From NCBI GenBank assembly GCA_963752505.1, contig CAVVYM010000001.1, forward strand, positions 1-64,000: a stretch of DNA of 64,000 nt. Direction: 5' to 3'. Source of the DNA: JACJWR01 sp963752505 (GTDB lineage Bacteria > Actinomycetota > Actinomycetes > S36-B12 > UBA10799). The translations under genes and the position numbers were made by a program. The notes under the pieces are model-generated. The model was not told where the DNA came from, did no database searches, and worked only from the letters and a program-made list of their open reading frames with translations. Below, one piece after another: positions 36,541-46,015 of the stretch (the stretch's first letter is position 1; each line of letters opens with the position of its first letter).

Positions 36541-38286
36541 ATGCTGACCAACGTGATTGCACTGCTCCGCACTTTTCTGCACCCCTATCGGGGGGCGATA
36601 GCCGTGGTGACGGCATTGCTGTTTGTGCAAGCCATCGGCAACCTGTACCTGCCCACGCTGAACGCGGAGATCATCGACGACGGTGTGGTGCCCGGCGATA
36701 TCAGCACCATCATGCGGCTGGGCATCATCATGCTGGCGGTCACGCTCGCGTTGGGCGTCTGTGCGGTTATCGCCGTCTATTACAGCGCGCGCACCGCGAT
36801 GGCTTTCGGTCGCGACGTGCGCGCCGCCCTCTTCACCCGGGTAGAGGGGTTCTCGCTCCGCGAGGTCGACCGATTCGGCACCCCGTCGCTCATCACGCGG
36901 AATACCAACGACGTACAACAAGTGCAGATGCTTGTGTTCATGGGCATGACCATGCTGGTCATGGCACCGCTCACCGCCATCGGTGGAGTCGTGATGGCAT
37001 TGCGGCTCAACGTCCAACTGTCGGCCCTTCTATTGGTGATCGTGCCGATCATGGCCGTGGTGATCGGTGTGCTGATGATCCGCATGGTGCCGCTCTTCCG
37101 ATCCATGCAGCGCAAGATCGACCGGATCAATGAAGTGCTGCGTGAGAAGTTGGCCGGTGTTCGCGTAATCCGGGCTTTCGTGCGCACCGAGAGTGAGGAA
37201 ACGCGATTCGCCGCCGCGAACGAGGACTTGACGGCGACCACCTTGAAGGTGACCCGACTGTTCGCCCTCATGATGCCGCTGCTCATGCTGATCATGAACG
37301 GCTCAAGCGTCGCGGTCATTTGGTTCGGCGCCGCTCTGGTGGACTCCGGATCGATGCAGATCGGCGACCTGACGGCGTTCCTGCAGTACCTCACGCAGAT
37401 CCTCTTCTCGGTCATGATCGCGGTGATGATGTTCGTGATGATTCCGCGAGCCGCGGCCTCGGCGGAACGGATCACCGAGGTGCTGGACACCGAACCGGAC
37501 ATCGTCGAGTCGCAGGATCCTGTGTTCCTCGGCGGCAGGGTTGCCGGTGAAGTCAGTTTCGACCGGGTTGGTTTCAGCTACCCCGGAGCTGAGGACCCGG
37601 TGCTCTGCGACTTGAGTTTCACGCTGCGCCCGGGGCAGACAACGGCCATCGTCGGCAGTACCGGGGCCGGCAAGACCACCCTGCTCAACCTGATACCTCG
37701 GCTGTACGACGCGTCGGAGGGCACCGTGCGGCTCGACGGTCACGACATCCGCAACCTCGCACAGGCCGACCTGTGGGCCCATTTGGCCATCGTCCCGCAG
37801 AAGGCGTTCCTCTTCAGCGGAACCGTGGCCGACAACGTCCGCTACGGCAACCGCGACGCGACCGATGCGCAGGTGTGGCGCGCGCTGGATACGGCACAGG
37901 CGGGCGATTTTGTGCGGACGATGCCCGACGGCCTCGAATCCCCCATCGAGCAGGGCGGGGCGAATGTTTCCGGCGGGCAGCGTCAGCGTCTCGCCATTGC
38001 CCGGGCTTTGATTCGCAACGCGAGCGTCTACCTATTTGATGACTCCTTCTCGGCGCTGGACTACGCCACCGACGCTCGGCTGCGGATGGCCCTGCGCCGT
38101 GAGGTGCGCGATGCCACAGTTGTTATCGTCGCGCAGCGCGTCAGCACCATCCTGCACGCCGATCAGATCATCGTGCTCGACATGGGTCGGGCAGTCGGCA
38201 TCGGCACCCACGACGAGTTGGTCGAAAGTTGCGCGACCTACCGCGAGATCGTCGAATCACAACTCACCGAGGCGAGTTCGCGATGA
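36541..38286 (+). CDS. ABC exporter half-transporter A, degenerate Walker B
   Basis: A 581-residue fused membrane/ATPase protein. Six transmembrane helices occupy roughly residues 1-320. The ATPase domain has Walker A GSTGAGKTT, a canonical signature VSGGQRQRLAIARAL, and Walker B VYLFDDSF. Residue 501 is Asp where the catalytic Glu normally stands (LFDDSFSALD), as in the degenerate-site chain of heterodimeric exporters such as TM287. Start ATG 36541 (MLTNVIALLRTFLHPYRG). The stop overlaps the next start by ATGA, so the two halves are made together. The exported substrate is not inferable. Confidence 0.93.
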   Translation: MLTNVIALLRTFLHPYRGAIAVVTALLFVQAIGNLYLPTLNAEIIDDGVVPGDISTIMRLGIIMLAVTLALGVCAVIAVYYSARTAMAFGRDVRAALFTRVEGFSLREVDRFGTPSLITRNTNDVQQVQMLVFMGMTMLVMAPLTAIGGVVMALRLNVQLSALLLVIVPIMAVVIGVLMIRMVPLFRSMQRKIDRINEVLREKLAGVRVIRAFVRTESEETRFAAANEDLTATTLKVTRLFALMMPLLMLIMNGSSVAVIWFGAALVDSGSMQIGDLTAFLQYLTQILFSVMIAVMMFVMIPRAAASAERITEVLDTEPDIVESQDPVFLGGRVAGEVSFDRVGFSYPGAEDPVLCDLSFTLRPGQTTAIVGSTGAGKTTLLNLIPRLYDASEGTVRLDGHDIRNLAQADLWAHLAIVPQKAFLFSGTVADNVRYGNRDATDAQVWRALDTAQAGDFVRTMPDGLESPIEQGGANVSGGQRQRLAIARALIRNASVYLFDDSFSALDYATDARLRMALRREVRDATVVIVAQRVSTILHADQIIVLDMGRAVGIGTHDELVESCATYREIVESQLTEASSR

Positions 38287-40319
38287 GCGGGTCCAGGGCG
38301 TCCACGGCGCCTGCGCCCGGCGCGGGTCGACCAGCAGGCGGGGGGCCCTTCCAAGGCGGCCCAGGTGCCATGGGCATGCGACTGCCGGCCGAGAAGGCGC
38401 AGGACTTCTCCGGCTCGCTGCGTCGTATGGGGCATCGGCTCGCACCCGAGCGCCTCGTCATCGGCGTCGTGCTCATCCTCGGCACGGTCAGCGTGTTCCT
38501 CGCGGTGCTGGGCCCGAAACTGCTCGGTGACGCCACGAACATCATCTTCAACGGCGTGGTGGGCCAGCAGTTGTCCGACGGAGTTACCCAACAGCAGGCG
38601 GTGGATGCGCTGCGCGCCAGCGGGCAGACCACCCAGGCAGACATGCTTGCCGCCATGCAGGTGACGCCCGGCGAAGGCGTCGACTTCGCTGCACTCAGCC
38701 GGGTGATCCTGCTGGTGTGTGCTGTGTACGCCTTCAGTTCGCTGTTCTCGTGGGGCCAGAACTACCTCATGGCTGGCGTCACCCAGCGCACCATGTATCG
38801 GTTGCGTGAGGACGTCGATCACAAACTCGGTCGGTTGCCGCTGAAGTACTACGACGCCCATGCGCGAGGCGATCTGCTCAGCCGGGTCACGAACGACATC
38901 GACAACGTCTCCACCACCTTGCAGCAGACCCTCACACAGATGATCACATCGCTGCTGACGGTCATCGGAGTGCTCGCCATGATGGTGTGGATCTCGCCGC
39001 TGCTGGCCGTCATCTCGCTGCTGACCGTGCCGTTGTCGTTCGTGGTGACGCTGGCAATAGCCAAGCGCAGTCAGGGCAAGTTCGTGGGCCAGTGGAAGTG
39101 GACCGGCGTGCTCAACAGCCACATCGAGGAGATGTACTCGGGTCACGAGATCGTCAAGGTCTACGGCCACCAGGCTGACGCGATCGACAAGTTCGACGAG
39201 GCCAACGAACAGATGTATCGGAGCAGCTTCGCTGCCCAATTCATCTCCGGGATCATTCAACCCGCGATGGCCTTCATCGCCAACCTCAACTACGTGGCGA
39301 TCGCGGTCATCGGTGGCATGCGGGTCGCCAGTGGCACCATGTCGTTGGGCGACGTTCAGGCGTTCATCCAGTACTCGCGGCAATTCACCATGCCCATCAC
39401 CCAGATCGCCAGCATCACCAACCTGCTGCAGTCCGGGATCGCATCGGCCGAGCGCGTTTTCGAGTTGCTCGACGAGCCCGAACAGACTCCCGACGCCACC
39501 GACCCGGTGAAACTCGACGATGTGCGCGGGCGGGTGGACTTCGATTCAGTGTCGTTCAGATACCTGCCCGACCAACCGCTGATCGAAGACCTCAGCCTCG
39601 CGGTCGCCCCGGGCGAGGCGGTGGCGATCGTCGGACCGACGGGTGCTGGAAAGACGACGTTGGTGAACCTCCTGCTGCGCTTCTACGAGATCGACGGCGG
39701 CGTCATCAGCCTCGACGGGGTGGACATCCGCGACCTCACCAGAGACAACCTGCGGTTGTCCTTCGGCATGGTGCTGCAGGACACCTGGCTGTTCAAGGGA
39801 ACGATCCGCGAGAACATCGCCTATGGGCGGGCCGGAGCCAGTGAGGACGAGATCGTGGCCGCCGCCACTGCCGCGCACGTAGACCGGCTCGTGCGCACCC
39901 TGCCGGACGGCTACGACACCATGCTGGGTGACGAAGCCGGGAACGTGTCGGCCGGTGAGAAACAACTGATCACCATCGCGCGCGCCTTCCTGGCAGATCC
40001 CGCGGTGCTCATCCTCGACGAGGCGACGAGCTCAGTGGATACGCGCACCGAGGTGCTGATCCAAAAGGCGATGAGCAGCCTCCGGTCTGGGCGGACCTCG
40101 TTCGTGATCGCGCACCGCCTGTCCACCATTCGCGATGCGGACACCATCGTGGTGATGGACGCCGGTCGAATCGTGGAGACCGGGAACCACGACGAATTGA
40201 TGGCGGCTGAGGGGTTCTACTTCGACCTCTACAACAGTCAGTTCCTGGCCAGTTACGACGAGGTTGCGTCATCCACAGCCCCGGTGGAGGAATCCGGCAG
40301 TGTCGGAGGGCGAATCTAG
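38283..40319 (+). CDS. ABC exporter half-transporter B, catalytic
   Basis: A 678-residue partner of the preceding gene. A 70-residue Gly/Pro/Ala-rich N-terminal tail precedes the first membrane helix. A large insert of about 70 residues after helix 1, containing DGVTQQQAVDALRASGQTT, is probably an extracellular loop and is typical of this actinobacterial class. The ATPase domain has GPTGAGKTT, a non-canonical but usual signature VSAGEKQLITIARA, and Walker B VLILDEATSSVD with catalytic Glu580. With chain A it forms one functional and one degenerate ATP site. Confidence 0.93.
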   Translation: MSGSRASTAPAPGAGRPAGGGPFQGGPGAMGMRLPAEKAQDFSGSLRRMGHRLAPERLVIGVVLILGTVSVFLAVLGPKLLGDATNIIFNGVVGQQLSDGVTQQQAVDALRASGQTTQADMLAAMQVTPGEGVDFAALSRVILLVCAVYAFSSLFSWGQNYLMAGVTQRTMYRLREDVDHKLGRLPLKYYDAHARGDLLSRVTNDIDNVSTTLQQTLTQMITSLLTVIGVLAMMVWISPLLAVISLLTVPLSFVVTLAIAKRSQGKFVGQWKWTGVLNSHIEEMYSGHEIVKVYGHQADAIDKFDEANEQMYRSSFAAQFISGIIQPAMAFIANLNYVAIAVIGGMRVASGTMSLGDVQAFIQYSRQFTMPITQIASITNLLQSGIASAERVFELLDEPEQTPDATDPVKLDDVRGRVDFDSVSFRYLPDQPLIEDLSLAVAPGEAVAIVGPTGAGKTTLVNLLLRFYEIDGGVISLDGVDIRDLTRDNLRLSFGMVLQDTWLFKGTIRENIAYGRAGASEDEIVAAATAAHVDRLVRTLPDGYDTMLGDEAGNVSAGEKQLITIARAFLADPAVLILDEATSSVDTRTEVLIQKAMSSLRSGRTSFVIAHRLSTIRDADTIVVMDAGRIVETGNHDELMAAEGFYFDLYNSQFLASYDEVASSTAPVEESGSVGGRI

Positions 40320-40328
40320 AATCTCCAC

Positions 40329-40853
40329 ATGCCCGTGCAACCCGCCGTAGCCGACCGCGGCCGCGCCGATGTCTATCGCTGCGAGGACCTGTACTCGCGG
40401 ATGTGTGAGCGCGCCAACCCCGTGGCGGGTCCAGTCCTCACCCAACTGGCGGGGTCGAGCGTCCTGCTTCCCGCCGAGCGCAAGTTCGGCTCCATCGCGG
40501 ACGTCCAACGCTACGTGCGGCTCCTCCAGCGGTCGGCACCGCCGCAACTGTGGCCAGATGGCGTCCCGGAACTTCACGTCCGAGTGCGGGCAGGTCACAC
40601 GAAGGCGCACTGGGAGCCCCTGCACACCATCGCCATTCCGGAGACGTTCGAGATGCTGCGTGAGCATGTCGTGCTTCACGAAGTCGCCCACCACCTCGAC
40701 CATCACACCCGCATCACAACGGCACCGGCCCATGGCGCCCCCTTCCGACGGGTGCTGTGCGAACTGCACACCGTCGCCACCGGGGACGTCGGCGGCTGGG
40801 CCCTCACGGTCGTGTTCGATCAGCACCTCAACCGAACATCCGCTACTCACTAG
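40329..40853 (+). CDS. TIGR04338-like metallohydrolase
   Basis: A 174-residue protein with a zinc-type HEVAHH motif at residues 117-122 (VLHEVAHHLDHH) and further His downstream. It lies 9 nt after the ABC exporter and 12 nt before a DUF2786 gene. Actinobacteria often encode this pair; I recall the family as TIGR04338 metallohydrolase. There is no signal peptide, so it is probably cytosolic. Substrate unknown. Family call from motif and context. Confidence 0.82.
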   Translation: MPVQPAVADRGRADVYRCEDLYSRMCERANPVAGPVLTQLAGSSVLLPAERKFGSIADVQRYVRLLQRSAPPQLWPDGVPELHVRVRAGHTKAHWEPLHTIAIPETFEMLREHVVLHEVAHHLDHHTRITTAPAHGAPFRRVLCELHTVATGDVGGWALTVVFDQHLNRTSATH

Positions 40854-40865
40854 GGGGACACCGCA

Positions 40866-41672
40866 ATGCCGACCATCGAGACCGTTGCCGCCTTGCTCGC
40901 CAAGTCCGAACGCACAGACAACGCCGAGGAGGCCGATGCCTACCTGGCCAAAGCGCAGCAACTCGCCACTTTGCACGCCATCGACCTCGCGACCCTAGCC
41001 GCGCAAGCGGAATCGCCTCCGCGCACCGCCCTGGTCCAACGAACGATCCGAATCGGTGAACCGCGGCGAGCGGCCAATACCCATCTGGTCTCGCTGTTCT
41101 CGGCCATTGCGGCGCCCAACGACGTGCTCATCGACGTGGCGCACAACTCGACCTATGTGATTGCCTACGGAACGATCGACGATATCGACACGGCCGAGGC
41201 GATGTGGCTGTCCTGCGCCCCCCGCATGGTGCAGACAGCGCATCAATGGATGAAATCACGGCGGTGGGAAGGCGAAACACGGCGCGCGTACGTTCGAGGC
41301 AAGGGCATGATGCATATCCCAATTACCGGCCGCACGGCGAAGGCAACCTTCATGATCGCCTTCATCTCCCGCATCTCGTCTCGGCTCCAGGAGGCTCGCA
41401 CAGACGCAGTCCGGTCAGCGACGGCGTCAACTGCGACGTCAACGGGGGATTCCGCCGGGGGGTCGGCCGAACTTGTCTTGGTGGAGAAGCTCGCCCAAGT
41501 GCAGTCATTCCACAAACAAGAGTCGAACGCGCGTGGGAGTTGGCGTGGCTACGGCGGCAGCTACGCGGGCGCTCACTCCGGCTCCGCACGCGCCGGGGAT
41601 GCCGCCGCCCGGGTCACCCGGCTCGACAATCGCGCCGAGCTAGGGTCGGCGCGTCAACTACCCGCCGGCTGA
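40866..41672 (+). CDS. DUF2786 domain protein
   Basis: A 268-residue protein. The N-terminal 40 residues (LLAKSERTDNAEEADAYLAKAQQLATLHAID) match the DUF2786 module, which is common in phage and actinobacterial proteins of unknown function. The middle contains an Arg/Lys-rich surface (GRTAKATFMIAFISRISSRLQEAR); the C-terminal 60 residues are Gly/Ser/Ala-rich and probably disordered. Coupled with the metallohydrolase. It meets the CcdA-like gene tail to tail. Confidence 0.85.
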   Translation: MPTIETVAALLAKSERTDNAEEADAYLAKAQQLATLHAIDLATLAAQAESPPRTALVQRTIRIGEPRRAANTHLVSLFSAIAAPNDVLIDVAHNSTYVIAYGTIDDIDTAEAMWLSCAPRMVQTAHQWMKSRRWEGETRRAYVRGKGMMHIPITGRTAKATFMIAFISRISSRLQEARTDAVRSATASTATSTGDSAGGSAELVLVEKLAQVQSFHKQESNARGSWRGYGGSYAGAHSGSARAGDAAARVTRLDNRAELGSARQLPAG

Positions 41673-41679
41673 GGCGGCC

Positions 41680-42888
41680 CTAGCTTCGGCTGGCGGCCGC
41701 TCGACGCCGAGCCAGCCACTGCGCCAACCACCACAGCGCGAGGGCAACGAGTACGGCCACCATGAACACAATCAGCGTTCCGATCAGCGACGTCATGGCC
41801 TCTGGTGCCAGAAGCATCGCGAGGGCGAGAGTCACCAAGACCGAACCCGCCAGGATCTTCAGCGCGCGCCCGTGACGCTCCTGCACCTTGGCGGCTCGCA
41901 TCGTCACAACTGCAGCGGCGAAGAGCAGCAGTTCGTCGATCAGGAAAACGGCCATGTAGAGGCCGAAGAGTGCCACTGCTTCGGGTCTCGACACACCCTG
42001 ATCGGCCAGCAGAGTGGTCCACATCAGCGGCAGCCCGGCAGTGCAGGGGGTCTCCAGCAGCGACACCCCCACCGCGAGCGCAGCGGTGCCACCGAGCACT
42101 GCGGGCAGGCTGCGATCCGTGGCCGCGAGCCGACGCATCCTGCGGTACAGACCTGGCTTGGAACCCGCGGATATGGCGAGCGACGGAGCCAGACCGGGGG
42201 CGAGTCCGTCGAGCAACTGCAGGCCGCCGAACACGAACGCGATCGCCGCCACAACAACCCGGACGACAACCAACTGCCCGGCGTAGTCCAGCGCGCTGTA
42301 GAAGCCGATGATGTACAGCCCATACATGGCGGCGGTGATGGTCAGGAAGGTGGCACCGACCAGCATCACGCGGCGCCGGGAACCGCTGTGGAGCACGATG
42401 GCAAGCAGCACCGAGAGCACCCACAGCGAACACGGGTTGACCCCGTCCACAAAGCCGATTATCAGCGTGCTGGCCACCAGCGAAGATCCAGCGAGGCTGA
42501 CGCTGCCCAGCAGCGGCACCTGCAGCGACGCCTCCTGCACCGGACCGCCCGTGGCTGCCTCGGCCGTCGGCAGCGCTGCTTCGATCTGCGCTGCGATGGA
42601 TTCGGAGAAGCCAATCCACACCTGGTCGGCCACGATTGTTACTGGGACCCCCTGTGCGGTGAAGCCCAACTCGCGCTCGTACTCGGCCAGGAGCGCGCGA
42701 TTCTCCTCGTCGTACCAGACCTCGTACTCGGCGATCGTGAGACCCGGGTCGCTGTCCTTGAGGTCCTCGAGAAAGGGCCGCACCGAGGGCGGCCAACACC
42801 ACCCCCAGTCGACCCAGCCATCGACACCGCGGATTCCGCGCCGCGCGCCTACGCGGCACCGACCTTCTCGCCCGTCGGACCTGCACAT
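41680..42888 (-). CDS. CcdA/DsbD-like thiol-redox membrane protein with a degenerate thioredoxin domain
   Basis: The membrane part has about seven hydrophobic helices with the two cysteine signatures of the CcdA/DsbD family: GFVDGVNPCSLWVLSV and VSLLETPCTAGLPLMW. An N-terminal region of about 110 residues (FLEDLKDSDPGLTIAEYEVWYDEENRALL ... GVPVTIVADQVWIGF) looks like the thioredoxin-fold donor domain often fused to it. Where a WGxGCPxC-type motif is expected the reading is WGWCWPPSVRPF, so only one Cys is present. There is also no signal peptide between the ATG at 42888 and this point. The true start is uncertain; the 5' end may be damaged by a sequencing indel. Confidence 0.75.
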   Translation of the reverse strand: MCRSDGREGRCRVGARRGIRGVDGWVDWGWCWPPSVRPFLEDLKDSDPGLTIAEYEVWYDEENRALLAEYERELGFTAQGVPVTIVADQVWIGFSESIAAQIEAALPTAEAATGGPVQEASLQVPLLGSVSLAGSSLVASTLIIGFVDGVNPCSLWVLSVLLAIVLHSGSRRRVMLVGATFLTITAAMYGLYIIGFYSALDYAGQLVVVRVVVAAIAFVFGGLQLLDGLAPGLAPSLAISAGSKPGLYRRMRRLAATDRSLPAVLGGTAALAVGVSLLETPCTAGLPLMWTTLLADQGVSRPEAVALFGLYMAVFLIDELLLFAAAVVTMRAAKVQERHGRALKILAGSVLVTLALAMLLAPEAMTSLIGTLIVFMVAVLVALALWWLAQWLARRRAAASRS

Positions 42889-42969
42889 CTCAACCGTACG
42901 CCGCGGGGGCGGGAGCCATCGCCAGTCTCTAGGCTGCTGACAACCGCCGATCTCGAAGGAGCCCCCGTT

Positions 42970-44445
42970 GTGACCTCGATCCGCTTGACAACGAAGCCCG
43001 CAGCCGACGTTCGTGCCGATGCGTTGGTGGTGTTCGTCGAAGGTGACCAGACCGGTTTCACGCTGCGTCCGGGCACTTCGATCCCACGCAGTCTGGCGCT
43101 CAAACTGACCGGCATGCTGCAGCCGGTCCTCGCCGCCATGCGACCCAACGACGTGCGCGTGATTCCGAGCAACGGACTCGTGCGTCCCGCCGTCGTGGCC
43201 TACGTCATGACGACTGACTTGGGTGGCGAGTCGTTGCGTCAGGCGGCCGGCGCGGCAGCTCGGGCGCTGCGAGGAAAGTCGTCCCTGGTCGTCGATTGCC
43301 CGGTCGATTCGGCCGAGGGCATCGCCGCGGTGGCGCAAGGGTGCCTGCTCGGCGCCTACGCCTACACCACCTACCTGACGTCGGACGCTCCGACCACGCA
43401 CACCATCGACACCGTCAAGCTCAGCAGCACGACCGCGCGTAAACCCGCCGTCCAGCGAGCCGTCGAGCGGGCCGTCACGGTGGGCGAGGCCGTGTGCGGG
43501 GCTCGTGACCTGGTCAATACTCCGCCAGCCGATCTGGTGCCGCAGGACTTCGCCGCAATCGTGCGTCGGGCGGCCTCCGACACGTCTATCCGGGTTGACG
43601 TGCTCGACGAGACGAAACTGGCACGTGGAGGCTACGGCGGCATCCTCGGCGTCGGCAAGGGCTCGGCACACCCGCCCCGACTGGTGCGGATGACCTACCG
43701 GCCACCGCGTGCCCATCGACACCTCGCACTGGTCGGCAAGGGCGTCACGTTCGACTCCGGCGGTCTCTCGCTCAAGCCGCCGACCGCCATGATCACGATG
43801 AAATGCGACATGGGCGGGGCCGCCGCGGTGGCGATGGCCACCTTGGCAATGGCCCGCCTCAAGGTGCCGGTGAAGGTGACGGCCTACCTGCCGCTCGTCG
43901 AGAACATGCCCAGCGGAACCGCTCAGCGACCCGGCGACGTGCTCACCACCTACAACGGAACCACCGTCGAGGTACTCAACACCGATGCTGAAGGTCGGCT
44001 GATCATGGCCGACGCGTTGGCGAGGGCCTGCGAGGACGACCCCGACCTGCTGGTCGACGTTGCGACGCTGACCGGGGCTCAGATGGTGGCTCTGGGTGGG
44101 CACATCGGCGCCGCGATGGGAAACGACGACGCCCCCCGCGATTCGGTCGTGGCCAGTGCGGATCGAACCGGCGAGGCACTCTGGCCGATGCCGCTGCCCG
44201 AGCCGCTGCGCAAGTCGCTGGATTCCAAGATCGCGGATCTGGCCAATATCGGCGAGCGCAACGGCGGCATGTTGACCGCCGGACTGTTCCTTCGCGAATT
44301 CGTGTCGGACGGGACCGACTGGGTGCACCTCGACATCGCCGGGCCGGCCTTCAACGAGGGATCGCCCCACGGCTACACGCCAGCCGGTGGCACCGGCTTC
44401 GCAGTGCGGACGCTGGTGCAACTAGGGCGCGACATGGCCGGCTGA
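42970..44445 (+). CDS. pepA: Leucyl aminopeptidase (M17 family)
   Basis: A cytosolic two-metal aminopeptidase. Residues binding the two metals are in LVGKGVTFDSGGLSLKP and NTDAEGRLIMADAL; the catalytic Lys lies in the first and Arg in the second. KCDMGGAAAV and AAMGNDD blocks complete the family. I chose GTG at 42970 (491 residues), with AAGGAG about 8 nt upstream; the longer frame is antisense of the CcdA-like gene. Followed by the lpd-sucB-lipBA cluster, as in mycobacteria. Confidence 0.95.
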   Translation: MTSIRLTTKPAADVRADALVVFVEGDQTGFTLRPGTSIPRSLALKLTGMLQPVLAAMRPNDVRVIPSNGLVRPAVVAYVMTTDLGGESLRQAAGAAARALRGKSSLVVDCPVDSAEGIAAVAQGCLLGAYAYTTYLTSDAPTTHTIDTVKLSSTTARKPAVQRAVERAVTVGEAVCGARDLVNTPPADLVPQDFAAIVRRAASDTSIRVDVLDETKLARGGYGGILGVGKGSAHPPRLVRMTYRPPRAHRHLALVGKGVTFDSGGLSLKPPTAMITMKCDMGGAAAVAMATLAMARLKVPVKVTAYLPLVENMPSGTAQRPGDVLTTYNGTTVEVLNTDAEGRLIMADALARACEDDPDLLVDVATLTGAQMVALGGHIGAAMGNDDAPRDSVVASADRTGEALWPMPLPEPLRKSLDSKIADLANIGERNGGMLTAGLFLREFVSDGTDWVHLDIAGPAFNEGSPHGYTPAGGTGFAVRTLVQLGRDMAG

Positions 44446-44574
44446 ACCGTCCCCCCGCCACCAGTCCCCTCCCCCGCCTGTCGGCAAGGAACCTGCGTTA
44501 GCAGTGGCCGCAACGGTGCGACTAGTGCCAGGATAGGGCCGGAGAATCCATCGATTGACCAGAAGGGATCCGAC

Positions 44575-45960
44575 GTGACCGAGGCCGAGGCGACCGAATT
44601 CGACATTGTGGTACTCGGCGGCGGCAGCGGCGGCTACGCCTGCGCGCTGCGTGCTTCTCAACTCGGTCTCAACGTGGCCCTCATCGAGCGGGCCGAACTG
44701 GGCGGCACGTGCCTGCACCGCGGATGCATCCCCACCAAGGCTCTGCTGCACGCAGCCGAGGTTGCTGATGAAGTCCGAGAGGGCGACGCGTTCGGTGTGA
44801 GCGCGACCCTCAACGGCATCGACATGACCAAGGTGAACGCCTACAAGGACGGCGTCATCGCGCGGCTCTACAAAGGCCTGCAAGGACTAGTGTCGAGCCG
44901 CGGGGTGACGTTCGTGGCCGGAGAGGGGCGCCTCGTCGCACCGAACGCGGTCGAGGTGGCAGGCACCCGCTACATCGGCAAGAACGTCGTCTTGGCCACC
45001 GGTTCCTACGCACGCACCCTGCCAGGGATCGACATCGGCGGACATGTCATCACAAGTGACCAGGCCGTTGCCATGGAATGGATCCCCGAGAGTGTCATCG
45101 TGCTGGGCGGCGGTGTCATCGGCGTCGAACTGGCCAGTGTTTGGCGCTCTTTCGGCGCCGAGGTAACAATCGTCGAGGCGCTGCCGCGTCTGGTGCCCTC
45201 CGAAGATGTCGCGGCCTCAAAGGCGCTGGAGCGGGCCTTCCGCAAGCGCGGCATCAAGTTCACCACCGGGGCGCGGGTGACAGGTGTCACCCAAGACGAC
45301 GCGGGAGTACACGTGACCCTGGAGAACGGTCAGGTGCACGACGCCCAACTCCTGTTGGTGGCGGTGGGTCGAGGCCCCAACACAACGGGCATGGGATTCG
45401 AGGAGCTCGGCGTCGCGATGGATCGCGGATTCGTGCTCACCGACGACAGGCTGCGCACCAATATTCCAGGCGTCTACGCCGTCGGCGACATCGTTCCCGG
45501 CCTGCAGTTGGCGCACCGAGGCTTCGCCCAAGGGATCTTCGTCGCGGAGGAGATCGCCGGCCTCGGTCCGCAGGTGATCGATGAGAAGGCCATCCCCCGC
45601 GTCACGTACTGCGAGCCGGAAGTAGCCTCCGTGGGCTACAACGAGGATCAGGCCAAGGAAGTGTTCGGCGCGGATAACGTCGAGTCCCTCGAATACAACC
45701 TCGCTGGCAACGGCAAGAGCCAGATCCTTGCCACCGCCGGATTCATCAAGCTGGTGCGGCAGAAGGACGGCCCGATCGTCGGCATCCACATGGTCGGATC
45801 ACGCATGGGCGAACAAATCGGCGAGGCGCAGTTGATCTTCTCGTGGGAGGCCTACCCCGAGGACGTCGCCATGCTGCTGCACGCCCACCCCACCCAGAAC
45901 GAGGCCATGGGCGAGGCGCATATGGCCCTCGCGGGTAAGCCCCTGCACGCCCACGGCTGA
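44575..45960 (+). CDS. lpd: Dihydrolipoyl dehydrogenase
   Basis: The E3 component of 2-oxoacid dehydrogenase complexes; it re-oxidises dihydrolipoamide with NAD. FAD-binding GGGSGGYACALRASQ, the redox disulfide Cys46/Cys51 in GGTCLHRGCIPTKALL, NAD-binding VLGGGVIGVELASVW, and the C-terminal His-Glu base HAHPTQNEAMGEAH are present. It has 461 residues. GTG at 44575 has AGAAGGGAT upstream. It lies 55 nt before sucB, so E3 and E2 are made together. Confidence 0.97.
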   Translation: MTEAEATEFDIVVLGGGSGGYACALRASQLGLNVALIERAELGGTCLHRGCIPTKALLHAAEVADEVREGDAFGVSATLNGIDMTKVNAYKDGVIARLYKGLQGLVSSRGVTFVAGEGRLVAPNAVEVAGTRYIGKNVVLATGSYARTLPGIDIGGHVITSDQAVAMEWIPESVIVLGGGVIGVELASVWRSFGAEVTIVEALPRLVPSEDVAASKALERAFRKRGIKFTTGARVTGVTQDDAGVHVTLENGQVHDAQLLLVAVGRGPNTTGMGFEELGVAMDRGFVLTDDRLRTNIPGVYAVGDIVPGLQLAHRGFAQGIFVAEEIAGLGPQVIDEKAIPRVTYCEPEVASVGYNEDQAKEVFGADNVESLEYNLAGNGKSQILATAGFIKLVRQKDGPIVGIHMVGSRMGEQIGEAQLIFSWEAYPEDVAMLLHAHPTQNEAMGEAHMALAGKPLHAHG

Positions 45961-46015
45961 ACACCGCAACCCAACAACTCGATCTTCCACCCACCACCAG
46001 AGAGGGAGTGACCTC

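Noticed and set aside
41872..42969. Upstream extension of pepA to 857 residues
   Set aside because: It overlaps the CcdA-like gene on the other strand; GTG 42970 with AAGGAG gives the family length.
42889..44421. Upstream extension of the CcdA-like frame to a 913-residue protein
   Set aside because: The extra part is antisense of pepA and its sequence is His/Arg-rich with no homology; a start near 42888 is more sensible.
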